Part shown: positions 35,453 through 44,927 of the stretch, one piece after another
How positions within the stretch are numbered: position 1 is the stretch's first letter
Layout of the letters: each line of letters begins with the position of its first letter
Assembly: GCA_015099395.1 (NCBI GenBank)
Contig: AP024096.1
Location: forward strand, 930,001-994,000
Reading direction: 5' to 3'
Origin: Ktedonobacteria bacterium brp13
Lineage (GTDB): Bacteria; Chloroflexota; Ktedonobacteria; Ktedonobacterales; Ktedonobacteraceae
DNA length: 64,000 nt
Translations under genes and position numbers: made by a program
Notes under the pieces: generated by a model
Told to the model about the DNA's origin: nothing
What the model saw: the letters and a program-made list of their open reading frames with translations, nothing else
Database searches by the model: none

Positions 35453-36379
35453 CTAATAGAGCGTGGAGCCTGATGGAATGTAGCGCCGCGCATCGAAGAG
35501 TGGCGTGCTGGCTGAGGAGAGAAAGGTCTCCTGATAGCCGATATAGCAGCCTGCTTCAAGGAGTCTGGCGAGGCCAACGAAGTGACCGGGTACATCTATG
35601 CGTATGCGAGCCTTGTTATGGCGTTGTGCCCAGTCGATGGCGGATAGTACACAATCCGCGGCGTGCTCTGGATTATCGATGCCGAGCGGTCCTAGCCAGG
35701 CTGAATCGGGTGACCAGAAGGTGCCTGCATTCAGTCTAACATAGCCATAGCCGATGATCTTTCCACGTTTACGAAACCAGAGTGGTTGCGCTTTCTGCTC
35801 GCGTACCCAATAATGATGATCAACCTCGCGCGGACGTCCACTAATGGCCGTATCCCATTCCAGGATCTGTGGCTCTACCCCATTGGCCTCGATGATCTCT
35901 AGATCTTCTGCTAGCAGCGCTGGCGGAATTGCTCGATAGATGAACATGTTGTAGTTGGGATAGTAGGGCTGCATGCCTGAGCGGATGTAGAGCGCCTGTG
36001 CGCGAAAATCTGTAGAGCTGACTGTAAAGCGTATGCCTGTGTCGGGGAGGATCTGGCTCAGAAGGTTGCTACCCAGATGTGCCGATTGATAGTGTGGGTC
36101 GATAAAGAGGTCGGTGAGATAGCTGGTATCGCCGCGTGTGATGGTTCCTGTATAGGCGATCAGTCTGCCAGCTTGCTCTGCGACGAGCATCTTTCCACTG
36201 TGAAAGATATGTCGTTCGTCGGTTGGGACATCGCCGACGACTGGTCGTGGTGGCGGATCAGAGACGTGGGCTGTCTCGTTTTCATAATAGATCTGATAGG
36301 CATCTGCCAGGTCCCTCTCTTCTGCCGCACGAATGTTAATTGTCCTGTTGACTGCTACACTATCATTTATACCTGCCAT
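35453..36379 (-). CDS. GNAT family N-acetyltransferase, two-lobe
   Basis: A 308-residue protein with two GNAT-like halves. The first (about 15-150) has NIRAAEERDLADAYQI, an acetyl-CoA loop region around DPHYQSAHLGSNLL and a closing strand. The second (about 160-305) is more degenerate, with GIDNPEHAADCVL in the acetyl-CoA position. Tandem GNATs of this size occur in mycothiol synthase-like and aminoglycoside-like families, but no specific substrate is suggested. The canonical Q/RxxGxG/A loop is only partly kept (HLGSN), so activity is plausible but unproven. Confidence 0.8.
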   Translation of the reverse strand: MAGINDSVAVNRTINIRAAEERDLADAYQIYYENETAHVSDPPPRPVVGDVPTDERHIFHSGKMLVAEQAGRLIAYTGTITRGDTSYLTDLFIDPHYQSAHLGSNLLSQILPDTGIRFTVSSTDFRAQALYIRSGMQPYYPNYNMFIYRAIPPALLAEDLEIIEANGVEPQILEWDTAISGRPREVDHHYWVREQKAQPLWFRKRGKIIGYGYVRLNAGTFWSPDSAWLGPLGIDNPEHAADCVLSAIDWAQRHNKARIRIDVPGHFVGLARLLEAGCYIGYQETFLSSASTPLFDARRYIPSGSTLY

Positions 36380-36895
36380 ACTATACTACCTTATTCTACT
36401 CTTTTTACCTGTGTGCGCAAAGCCTGCCATCTATTGACTATGCCATACTGCGTACAGCGTATCACTTTCGTTGAAGATCTAGCAAACAATGAAGCATCCT
36501 GGCAGGGCTCTAGCGGAAACAGCATAGTATAACATTGTTATATAAATGTTCTTTCATTGTGATAAGGAAATAAGGTTGTGTTCTTTCATTTCTCTGATCG
36601 GTGTGATACTGTATAATGGTCAGAGTAAGCAAGCATTTTCTGGTGCTGATTTAGTGGATGATGACAGTGCTGTCATATAGTTGCTCAGGTTGTGTATTGT
36701 AAGGACCGCTTGCTGCAAGGATGCTCTACCTTCCTCCTATCAACCCTCAGCTGTTTTTTACTATGGTCATATGCCTCAGAAAAGATATTTTTTTATTCTA
36801 CTATTTATTTTATGTTTTGCTATTATGTTTGATGAATGAGATATTTTTTGCCTTTCTCATCATATGAACGTAGCTGAACTTTACGAGGAGTCCCT
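36380..36895. other. Intergenic region upstream of the NB-ARC gene
   Basis: AT-rich divergent promoter region. A consensus TATAAT lies at 36612-36617 on the plus strand with a weak -35, leaving a 270-base leader. GTTCTTTCATT occurs twice (near 36548 and 36579). No hidden gene or RNA was recognised. Confidence 0.4.
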
Positions 36896-39454
36896 GTGAA
36901 GACGTCGATGGATGTGATTCAATTTGGTAAGTGGATTAGTGAGAGGCGGCGCAAATGTGGGTGGTCGAGTCAGCGTGCTCTGTCTGAGACGCTACGAAAC
37001 GATCCATTTTTGCAGGAATGGCGTATCTCTGAAGATTTCATCGCACGTCTAGAGGCTGGTCGCCTGGCTCATCCTTTCCGTGGACAGGTGCGGCAACAAA
37101 TCCTTGTTCTGGCGCAGGTGCTTTGCAAGACCCCGCGTGAAGTGCAGTCGTACCTCCATGCGGCTTCGCTTAAAGAGTTGAGTCCTGAGGAGACGGTGCT
37201 GGTACAGCGCATCCACGATTATTTAGCGCTGGAGCAGATGACGACGGTTGAGTTACTACCGGCGCGCCCGCCCTATCTGGTTGGACGTGCTACGGTCGTT
37301 GAGAACCTGTTAGCGCAGATCAGCTCGCATGGACAGGGGCTGTATGCCATTACTGGTATGCCTGGGGTTGGCAAGAGTGTACTGGCCCATGAGGTCATGC
37401 ATCACGTTGCAGCAGATGAGCTACGCCGTCTCTTTCATGATGGTATCTTGACGCTCTCGTGTAAGGATCGCAAAGGTTCAAGAGGCCTGATCTCTCTCTT
37501 TGAAGAGATTATTGATATCTTCACAGACCATGATGGCAAACATAAACAGTTAAATGATACACATACGACTCGCCAGAAACAAGCGATGCAACGCTCTTCC
37601 GCCTTCGCTGAGACTGGACTCAGTATGGCTGCCAGTGTTAAGTCGTCGACCTTCCTGGAAGCAGTACAACACGATCGCAGCATGACGACTCACCCTGTTA
37701 TGGTAAGCGTGGCCAGTGTTATTGATCGAGTAAGGATTGTACTGGCTCAGAAAAGTGTCTGCTTCTTGTTGGATGACCTTGATCCTCAGTTTCCTTTGCA
37801 CGAAGCCGTGAGTGCACTGGTTGGCCATATCCATCCAGGTAGTTTTGAGACCACTGGCGCTCCAGCGCGCCGCTTGATCTTGACTACGAGCCGTTTTATC
37901 CCCTCTGCTGTGCGTATCGACTATCATTGCGCACTTAAGCCACTGGAGTTGGAGGATGCCTGTACTTTGTTTGAAGTGTTGACCATGCCGGATAAACACA
38001 GCAACAGGCATCCTACTCAGTCGCTGACTGTAGAGCATGGGTATAGTGAGCAGATCTGCAGGGCGCTGGGTAGCCTGCCATTGGCGATTGTACATACTGC
38101 TCATGCGCTATCTGCTGAACGCATTCCGATCTCTTTACTGACTGCTCAGATATTGAAGGAGCCGTTGAATGGTATGCTCAATGTTGGTCGCCAGGTACCG
38201 GCTATCTTTGAGGAGGCAGTAAGCTGTCTTGGACCGGAGATGCAGTCGTGCTTTGCGCTATTGGCTTTGATGGGTCCTCATCCCTTCAGTTTGGAGTCGG
38301 CGGCATCGCTCTACATGAACTCTTCTCTCTGTAACGCTGGAATAGAGTCTATTCCGAGTGGCTTACTACACCATAGCGATGTGTTGGGCACAATGCTCAC
38401 AGGTATCGATAATACGGGTGTCCCTCTGGCTGCTCTCACCAGCACTGCAATCATGCTAGGACGCTTCGTGAGCCATTCTTTGTTGACGCGTCTGGAGATA
38501 GTAGATGACGATTTTGCGAATAACCCTCGTTATTGTTTGCACCCCTTGCTGTACGCTTACGCACGTCAGTGCTTGCGTGACTTGCCCTCCGAACATGTGA
38601 GCCAGGCATCTGAGACTGTTCTGTGCTATGCGGAGGTATACCTTGAGCGGCATCAAGGAAGCGTTGCCTGGTTAGAGCGCGAACAAGACTTCTTGTTAGA
38701 GATGTGGGAGATGGCCTGGACACACAAGAATTATGGACGAGTGGTGCGTTTCACTGCTCGTCTTCTTCCTGTTATTGAGCACTTCTCAGATCCAATAGTC
38801 GGTATCGAGATGCTGCGCTGTGCCGTGCAAGCGAGCCGCAAGACGGACGATGACTATCATCTCTCGTATCTCAATAGCTACCTTGGGCTGCTGTATTGTT
38901 ACCAGGGGCGCTTGGAGGCGGCGCGGCAGTGCTGGCAGGATTCGTTGGCGCTGGCAGATACGTTAGGTGCACCGCCGCATTTGTGGCGTCCTTATATCTA
39001 TCTGGCCCATCTTGCGTATCTACACGATGATGCTACGACGGCCTGTACGTTAGCTGATACCTTCCTGCAACGCGTCAAAGAGAGCGGTGATCTGCGTAGT
39101 CTGGCAACTGCCTATCTCAAGCGTGGTAGCTACAAATATGCGCTGGATGATATCGATCAAGCGTATGAGGATATCTGCACTGCGCTCAGTCTATTGTTTA
39201 TGCTAGGAGTGCATGCTTCGCCTTCTGACCAACTTCTAGAGTTAGCTGTACGAGCAAAGTTAGCCTATGTGCTGGGTGATCAGCAAAGTGCTGCACGTTA
39301 CCTGGAGTCTGCTTACGCATTGGCTGATATGAGTAGCGATCCGTATGTACGTGCTTTATTATTGCTCGAACAGGTACGCCTTGATCACAAGCAAGAGTCA
39401 TCCGCTTCGACTTTTGATCATCAACTGCAATTGCCGATGCCGATCGGCTGGTAG
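36896..39454 (+). CDS. XRE-HTH / NB-ARC / TPR signalling protein
   Basis: An 852-residue STAND-class ATPase. Residues 1-90 form an XRE-like helix-turn-helix. Residues 125-420 are an NB-ARC domain with Walker A GMPGVGKS (about 157), Walker B VCFLLDDLDP (about 290) and the sensor strand LILTTSR. A winged-helix segment follows, then TPR-like helical repeats from about 600 (LNSYLGLLYCYQGRLEAARQ). Such proteins act as regulated switches that oligomerise on ligand binding. With a DNA-binding N-terminus it is more likely a transcription factor than an effector. Start GTG at 36896 follows GAGGAG. Confidence 0.85.
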   Translation: MKTSMDVIQFGKWISERRRKCGWSSQRALSETLRNDPFLQEWRISEDFIARLEAGRLAHPFRGQVRQQILVLAQVLCKTPREVQSYLHAASLKELSPEETVLVQRIHDYLALEQMTTVELLPARPPYLVGRATVVENLLAQISSHGQGLYAITGMPGVGKSVLAHEVMHHVAADELRRLFHDGILTLSCKDRKGSRGLISLFEEIIDIFTDHDGKHKQLNDTHTTRQKQAMQRSSAFAETGLSMAASVKSSTFLEAVQHDRSMTTHPVMVSVASVIDRVRIVLAQKSVCFLLDDLDPQFPLHEAVSALVGHIHPGSFETTGAPARRLILTTSRFIPSAVRIDYHCALKPLELEDACTLFEVLTMPDKHSNRHPTQSLTVEHGYSEQICRALGSLPLAIVHTAHALSAERIPISLLTAQILKEPLNGMLNVGRQVPAIFEEAVSCLGPEMQSCFALLALMGPHPFSLESAASLYMNSSLCNAGIESIPSGLLHHSDVLGTMLTGIDNTGVPLAALTSTAIMLGRFVSHSLLTRLEIVDDDFANNPRYCLHPLLYAYARQCLRDLPSEHVSQASETVLCYAEVYLERHQGSVAWLEREQDFLLEMWEMAWTHKNYGRVVRFTARLLPVIEHFSDPIVGIEMLRCAVQASRKTDDDYHLSYLNSYLGLLYCYQGRLEAARQCWQDSLALADTLGAPPHLWRPYIYLAHLAYLHDDATTACTLADTFLQRVKESGDLRSLATAYLKRGSYKYALDDIDQAYEDICTALSLLFMLGVHASPSDQLLELAVRAKLAYVLGDQQSAARYLESAYALADMSSDPYVRALLLLEQVRLDHKQESSASTFDHQLQLPMPIGW

Positions 39455-39593
39455 TGGAAACAGGATATCGCATAGCAGGTTCTAGCCAGCAGGTTGCATA
39501 TAATGCATACTTTATTGCAAAAAAGTTTTGCGCTTCTGCTATACTTGATAGAGGACTATCCAGAGACTATTTTATCCAAAAGGGGATGTGCGC

Positions 39594-40029
39594 ATGGCTG
39601 ATGTGCATACAGAGATACAATACCGAGATGAGTTGGCAACGGCTCTCTCTGCCCCCATTGTGCGTGTTCCGACGTTGAATGGTCAGGAGATGTACTGGCA
39701 CAAGCCATGAGCTACGTACCCCTTTGGCAACGATTAAAGCCAGTATTCAGATTATAGATCCAGAGGAAGATATGGTGCCTGTCGCAATAGACATTGAACG
39801 TATCGGGCAGGTCTTGACGAATTATTTAAACAATGCGATAAAGTATTCATCGATCGATAAAATGATTGAGGTATGCCTGGATGTAGCCAGGGTAGAGAAG
39901 GGTGTTCATGTTGATCTTAAATTGGTCTCTGTCAATGGCATCGAGGTGCTGCAACAGATCAAGCAATACTGTGACCAGATTGATGGAGTTACTCAATGCG
40001 ACGTGATCATTTTGAAATGGTTGCTTTAA
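39594..40029 (+). pseudogene. Decayed histidine kinase / receiver remnant
   Basis: From 39594 a frame with a good binding site (AAGGGGA) gives 38 residues (MADVHTEIQYRDELATALSA onward) and stops at 39710. In another frame the H-box SHELRTPLATIKAS appears at about 39706. Some 50 bases later it continues directly into an N-box, DIERIGQVLTNYLNNAIKYSS, with about 80-100 residues missing between. The ATP-binding G boxes are absent, and the frame ends with a receiver-like NGIEVLQQIKQYC. This is a collapsed hybrid kinase. It overlaps the start of the SRPBCC gene. Confidence 0.8.
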
Positions 40030-40490
40030 TTCATGGCCGCCCAGAAGAGGTCTATACTACTCTGGCGGATTACCGGCACGAGCATGCACATATTGTGCCA
40101 GCTAAATATCTGCGTAATCTTGTCGTCGAGTCTGGTGGAGCTGGAGCCGGGACGGTGATTCGCTATCGGGCGCGTGCCTTTGGTATTGAGCGTCCTTCCC
40201 GTGCACTTATCAGCGAGCCTGAGCCGGGACGAGTGCTTGTTGAACAGGAGACGACTTCGACGCTGAAGACAATCTTTACGGTGACTCCCACCAGTGATGC
40301 TCAACAGACGCATCTCCAGATTGCGTCTCACTGGGTGCCATCGCGTAACCCTGTGAAGATAATTGAGCAGGCGCTTTACCCATTTATCATGCGTGATTTA
40401 TATGAGCGTTCTTTTAAGCTTATCGCTGACTATGTTATGCAGAAGCGAAACTCTGTGCCCTCGGCTCATCTTACAAAGCAGGCAGATTAA
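39996..40490 (+). CDS. SRPBCC (START-like) family protein
   Basis: A 164-residue protein with the polyketide cyclase/START-like helix-grip fold. An early strand is followed by the typical PEEVYTTLADYRHEH helix. Then come beta strands including GAGTVIRYRA and a long closing helix YERSFKLIADYV. Such proteins bind hydrophobic small molecules. Start ATG at 39996 with GGAG nine bases upstream falls inside the tail of the decayed kinase. A later Met at 40017 is possible. Confidence 0.8.
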   Translation: MRRDHFEMVALIHGRPEEVYTTLADYRHEHAHIVPAKYLRNLVVESGGAGAGTVIRYRARAFGIERPSRALISEPEPGRVLVEQETTSTLKTIFTVTPTSDAQQTHLQIASHWVPSRNPVKIIEQALYPFIMRDLYERSFKLIADYVMQKRNSVPSAHLTKQAD

Positions 40491-40589
40491 TTTACCTGTG
40501 GCAAGGTTGGGGAGCGATGTTGATGCTTAGAGTGCTAGAAGTGCGTGATATACTTATATGTGTGTATGTGCAATCGGTTGGAGGATATT

Positions 40590-41729
40590 TTGGTAAATGC
40601 AAGCTATAATAGCCTGATCCGTCTATACCGTATTCTAGCAGAGGCTGCGTTGACTCATTATGATGTTGGCAGTGCCCGCCTGGCACTTCTCTCTTATCGC
40701 CGTAATACTGTCTTCCGTGTCGATGCATCGCCGCGTGTCGCGTTATCTACCATGGCTGGTCCTGAGGATGAGAGTGAATTTGAGGATGAGAGCGATCCTC
40801 TAGAGGAGATCACCAAAGCGTCTCCTTATAGTCAACATAGTCAACGTGGGACACGTTATGTGTTGCGTCTCTGTGATCTGACAGGACCCAGTGAGGAGAT
40901 GATTCGTTCTGAAGCTCAATGGCTGTTGGCGTTGCGTCAGGGGAATGAGACGCATAATCCTGTTCTCCCACCCCTACCTGTCCCTGAGCCTGTCGCGGGG
41001 CGCGACGGTTCGTATGTCTTGCGTATACAGATAGAGGGAGTTGGCCTTACCTGTTATTGTCTGCTTCTCCGTTGGATGCCAGGACGTCTGATTGATTCTG
41101 GTCTCTCCCCCACGCTTTTTGAACGTGTTGGTATCGTGCAGGCGCACCTGCATCAACAGGCACAGTCTTTTTTGCCTGCCGACAACTTTGTACGCCCACA
41201 CCAGGATTGGTTGCAGGCGCTTACCTCTACGATTACGCATATCTCTGAAAAGACCCGTGCGCATAGCAGACTGCTCAATGTTGCTGATCGTCACCTACTG
41301 GAGCGAGCCGCTGAGCGTGCCAGCAAGGAGATTGCAGCGCTGCCTGGTGACTCATCCCACGTTGGCTTGATACATGGTGATTTTCAGCAGGCGCATTACT
41401 TATTTGATCGTGGCAAGGTGAATGCTATCGGTTTTGATCGTTGCTGTTACGATTACTTTCTGTCGGATTCTGCTGTAACCTTACAGAAAGTTGCGAAGAG
41501 AGACGATGCGTCGTCTTTGTTCGCGGCCTACTGGCGTGGTTATGCCCACGTTCTTCCCATACCTGAGCGTGCAGCCGAAGGCATTGAGACCTTTTCTATT
41601 GCTCATATACTCCAGCGTCTTAGTACCATGGCTCAAGTACAAGATTTCGCAAAGCGAGACGAGTTTACGCGCTATCTCTCCAGCAATCGAGAGCGTTTAA
41701 GTCGCTTTATAGCAGCCAGTGTTCAATAA
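40590..41729 (+). CDS. APH-like phosphotransferase
   Basis: A 379-residue protein of the aminoglycoside phosphotransferase / homoserine kinase-like fold. The catalytic region is GLIHGDFQQAHYLFDRGKVNAIGFD, in which the HGDxxxxN loop has His in place of the Asn and the metal-binding Asp is present in IGFDR. The N-terminal lobe includes RYVLRLCDL, which supplies the ATP lysine position as Arg. An acidic insert lies near 65-85. Start TTG at 40590 is preferred because GGAGGATAT precedes it. Substrate is unknown; the altered loops call for caution about activity. Confidence 0.78.
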   Translation: MVNASYNSLIRLYRILAEAALTHYDVGSARLALLSYRRNTVFRVDASPRVALSTMAGPEDESEFEDESDPLEEITKASPYSQHSQRGTRYVLRLCDLTGPSEEMIRSEAQWLLALRQGNETHNPVLPPLPVPEPVAGRDGSYVLRIQIEGVGLTCYCLLLRWMPGRLIDSGLSPTLFERVGIVQAHLHQQAQSFLPADNFVRPHQDWLQALTSTITHISEKTRAHSRLLNVADRHLLERAAERASKEIAALPGDSSHVGLIHGDFQQAHYLFDRGKVNAIGFDRCCYDYFLSDSAVTLQKVAKRDDASSLFAAYWRGYAHVLPIPERAAEGIETFSIAHILQRLSTMAQVQDFAKRDEFTRYLSSNRERLSRFIAASVQ

Positions 41730-41946
41730 GTCATAATTATCCGCTTCTACCTCCCTCTCTCATTCTGTCTACTGTGGCACAGATGAATTTCCTATGTTCT
41801 TATTCTGCTGTATTTTCTTTCCAAAGCTCTTTTTGTTGAATCTACAGCTTTCTCTTATTATAACTATGTCCGGTTGCTGTGCTACAATGAAGACGACGAT
41901 TCTCAATATGTACTGTTGCTGTTTAGTTATAGTCAGGATGTAAATA

Positions 41947-42783
41947 ATGAGCGACGAAATATATGCACAGTCACTTTTTACTATTAAAGGTCAGACAGCC
42001 GTGATCACGGGTGGTAGTGGCGGTCTGGGACGTGCGATGGCTCAGGGACTGGCGCAGGCAGGCGTTAAGGTAGCGATTATTAGTCAACACGAAGAGAAGG
42101 CTCGTCGTGTGGCTGATGAAATTATTGCGCGAGGAGGCGAAGCTCTTGGTATCGGTTGCGATGTCGTAGAGCAGGATGCGCTGCTGACCGCATACGAGCA
42201 CATTACTGCTGCCCTGGGTCCAGTTGATATTTTGGTGAATGGTGCTGGTGGCAATCAGGCTGGTGCGACGACCTCACCGGATCTCTCGTTTTTCGATCTA
42301 GACAATGCTGCGATCGATCGCGTTTTCGCTTTGAACTTCTCTGGTACGCTTAAGTGCTCGCAGGTCTTTGGACGTGTGATGGCCGAACGCAAGCAGGGCT
42401 GCATCGTGAATATCGCCTCGATGAACTCGCTGCGACCCCTGACACGTATTCCAGCTTATAGCGCAGCCAAGGCTGCTGTAACAAACTTTACGCAGTGGCT
42501 GGCGGTGCATATGGCGCAGGAGTATAGCCCGCAGATACGAGTCAATGCGATCGCACCAGGTTTCTTTCTGACCGACCAGAATCGCTTTTTGCTGACCGAT
42601 GCGCAGAGTGGCGGCTATACAGCGCGTGGCGAGACGATCTTAGCACATACGCCGATGCAGCGACTGGGCGAGGCTGAAGATCTGGTCGGTACATTGCTCT
42701 GGCTGGTGAGCCCGGCAGCGCGCTTTGTGACGGGGATTGTGGTACCAGTCGATGGTGGCTTCTCGGCCTTTAGTGGTGTGTAA
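41947..42783 (+). CDS. SDR family oxidoreductase (mannonate/gluconate type)
   Basis: A 278-residue classical SDR. TGGSGGLG at 22-29 binds NAD(P), NGAGGN replaces the usual NNAG, the catalytic Ser is in NIASMNS and YSAAKAA holds Tyr and Lys. The long segment TDQNRFLLTDAQSGGYTARGE before the C-terminus, and the end VTGIVVPVDGGFSAFSGV, match the D-mannonate/fructuronate-type oxidoreductases in the SDR family. This suggests a sugar-acid role, only by similarity. Starts 217 bp after the phosphotransferase gene. Confidence 0.85.
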   Translation: MSDEIYAQSLFTIKGQTAVITGGSGGLGRAMAQGLAQAGVKVAIISQHEEKARRVADEIIARGGEALGIGCDVVEQDALLTAYEHITAALGPVDILVNGAGGNQAGATTSPDLSFFDLDNAAIDRVFALNFSGTLKCSQVFGRVMAERKQGCIVNIASMNSLRPLTRIPAYSAAKAAVTNFTQWLAVHMAQEYSPQIRVNAIAPGFFLTDQNRFLLTDAQSGGYTARGETILAHTPMQRLGEAEDLVGTLLWLVSPAARFVTGIVVPVDGGFSAFSGV

Positions 42784-42920
42784 TGACGTTGTCGTGTAGC
42801 CACTGGATGTGTTGCTGGTCGCTGGCGCGTACTTGTATGAGAGGCCGATGACTTGCATTGGTTTATTTCGCAAGAGATAATGATAGGAAAACATACTTTA
42901 AATACAGGGAGAGGACAGCG

Positions 42921-43523
42921 ATGGAGAAAAAAGTAGATGTGCAGGATCAGAGCGTGATTTTTGACGATAAGTTTAAAATCCGTGAGGCCCATGTGCGCTA
43001 CATGCGTTTTGATGGGCAAATGAGTAATCCTGAACGGCGGCTGGTCTTTGAGCGCGGCGACTCGGCTGCTGCGATTATTGTGAATAGTGAGCAGAAAAAG
43101 GTGCTGCTTACTAATCAATTTCGTTATCCTGCGTATAGCAAAGATGCTGATTCTGGCTGGGTGCAGGAGGTAGTTGCGGGCGTGATTGATGAGGGTGAGC
43201 AGCCGGAGGAGACGATTCGCCGTGAGATACAGGAGGAGATTGGCTATACGGTTCATGAACTGACGCCGATTGCGACCTTCTTTGTCTCGCCAGGAGGCAC
43301 ATCGGAGCGTGTTTTCTTATATTATGCTGAGGTCGATGAGGCTGATCGTACATCGCAGGGTGGCGGGCTGATCTCTGAAAATGAGGATATTCAGCTGGTT
43401 GCGCTATCTTTTGATGAGCTCTGGCAACAGTTACGCGCAGGAACATTGGTTGATGCCAAGACGCTGATTGCTGCTCAGTGGCTCCTGCTACGTATACAAC
43501 AGGGTGAGAAACGTTTCTCGTAG
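42921..43523 (+). CDS. Nudix hydrolase (ADP-ribose pyrophosphatase-like)
   Basis: A 200-residue Nudix protein. The Nudix box reads GVIDEGEQPEETIRREIQEEIGY (about residues 91-113), complete with the REIQEE metal-binding helix. Upstream strand RRLVFERGDSAAAIIVN and FFVSPGGTSERVFLYYAEV after the box match the NudF/NudE ADP-ribose group. Start at 42921 is chosen because GGGAGAGGACAG precedes it; the longer frame upstream has no binding site. Likely a housekeeping enzyme clearing ADP-ribose or related nucleotides. Confidence 0.88.
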   Translation: MEKKVDVQDQSVIFDDKFKIREAHVRYMRFDGQMSNPERRLVFERGDSAAAIIVNSEQKKVLLTNQFRYPAYSKDADSGWVQEVVAGVIDEGEQPEETIRREIQEEIGYTVHELTPIATFFVSPGGTSERVFLYYAEVDEADRTSQGGGLISENEDIQLVALSFDELWQQLRAGTLVDAKTLIAAQWLLLRIQQGEKRFS

Positions 43524-43545
43524 AGCGAAGTTCCCTACGAGAAAC
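43512..43545 (+). other. Hairpin overlapping the Nudix stop codon
   Basis: Perfect 12-bp stem (43512-43523 with 43534-43545) and a 10-base loop. The left arm includes the last codons and stop of the Nudix gene. There is no clear T-run, so it may be a 3'-end stabiliser rather than a terminator. Confidence 0.5.
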
Positions 43546-43613
43546 GCTATTCTGGTTCTTATGTCTCGTCGTTTTCTCTAAATGGTTAAGTGGTAGTACA
43601 AGGGCAAGGGATG

Positions 43614-44888
43614 TCAGGCCATCAACATATGTTCGCGGTTCGGGCCGATACCGACGCTATGGATACGTACGTTCACCAGCTCGCTCAGGCGATCAAGATA
43701 GGTGCGTGCGTTCTTTGGCAGGTCTGCTAATGTGCGAGCATTGTTCGTAGATTGTTGCCAGCCGGGCAGTACTTCGTAGATCGGTTCACATTGTTCGTGG
43801 GTGGTGGCATCTGGCAGGTAGTCGATCAGTTCGCCTTTATAACGATATCCTGTGCAGATAGGGATCTCGGCGAGCGTGTCCAGAACATCCAGTTTGGTGA
43901 TGTTGATGTCGGTACAGCCATTGATCTCGGTGACGTAGCGTGTGACGACGGTATCGAACCAACCGATGCGGCGCGGTCGCCCCGTGGTTGCACCGAACTC
44001 ACCACCGAGCTGGCGGAGATGATCGCCCATCGCGTCGTGTAGCTCTGTAGGCATCGGACCTGTGCCCACCTGGCTGCTATAGGCTTTGGCGACACCGATG
44101 ATACGATCGATGGCGCGTGGCGGGATGCCGGCACCTGCTGCTGCACCTGCCGCAGTAGGCGAGGAGCTGGTCACGAATGGATAGGAACCCCAATCAATAT
44201 CTTTCATCGCGCTCAACTGGCCCTCGAGCAGAATATTGTAATCTTCCGCAAGCGCTTTGTGCACCAGCGGAACAGTATCGATGATGCGTGGTCGCAGCAG
44301 TTCTCCCCAGGCGAGTGCGTTATCGATGAGTTCTTCAACGTCGAATGGCTGCTGTCCATAAATATGTGTCAACACTGCATTATGTTTTTTTACCACAGCA
44401 GTCAGTTTCACACGCAGCACATCTGGTTGCAATAGATCCTGGAAGCGGATACCAATGCGGGCATATTTGTCGGTATAGGCTGGTCCAATACCACGGTTGG
44501 TCGTGCCAACACGAAAAGCGCCACGGGCATCATCTTCTACACGATCCAGCAGGATATGATAAGGCATAACGACATGCGCACGATCAGAAATCAGAAGTTT
44601 GTCAGTTGCGACTCCCTTGCTGGCGATGGTTGCCAGTTCATCTACTAACGCCTGTGGCTCTACGACTGTGCCTGTACCCATGACACAGAGGCAGCCTGCA
44701 TTAAAGATGCCGCAAGGAACCAGGTGTAGTTTAAATTCGCCAAACTCATTCACCACTGTATGGCCGGCGTTCCCTCCGCCCTGGAAGCGCATGCAAAGAT
44801 CGGCATCTTTGCTCAAAATATCTACAAGCTTCCCTTTTCCCTCATCTCCCCACTGTGTTCCCACAACTACTGTTACTGATCCAGCCAT
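43614..44888 (-). CDS. purA: Adenylosuccinate synthetase
   Basis: A 424-residue GTP-dependent enzyme joining IMP and aspartate, the first step from IMP to AMP. GDEGKGK near residue 13 is the GTP P-loop, GGGNAGHTV follows, and TTNRGIGPAY is the IMP loop. The last 40 residues retain the expected end. Start at 44888 (MAGSVTVVV) is used because GAGGT lies upstream; an earlier in-frame start would add 11 residues. It lies 39 bp after the TrmB-type regulator gene and may share its transcript. Confidence 0.95.
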   Translation of the reverse strand: MAGSVTVVVGTQWGDEGKGKLVDILSKDADLCMRFQGGGNAGHTVVNEFGEFKLHLVPCGIFNAGCLCVMGTGTVVEPQALVDELATIASKGVATDKLLISDRAHVVMPYHILLDRVEDDARGAFRVGTTNRGIGPAYTDKYARIGIRFQDLLQPDVLRVKLTAVVKKHNAVLTHIYGQQPFDVEELIDNALAWGELLRPRIIDTVPLVHKALAEDYNILLEGQLSAMKDIDWGSYPFVTSSSPTAAGAAAGAGIPPRAIDRIIGVAKAYSSQVGTGPMPTELHDAMGDHLRQLGGEFGATTGRPRRIGWFDTVVTRYVTEINGCTDINITKLDVLDTLAEIPICTGYRYKGELIDYLPDATTHEQCEPIYEVLPGWQQSTNNARTLADLPKNARTYLDRLSELVNVRIHSVGIGPNREHMLMA

Positions 44889-44927
44889 AGTGGCTATACC
44901 TCTTCTTTCATGCTGTCTCAACGCTAT

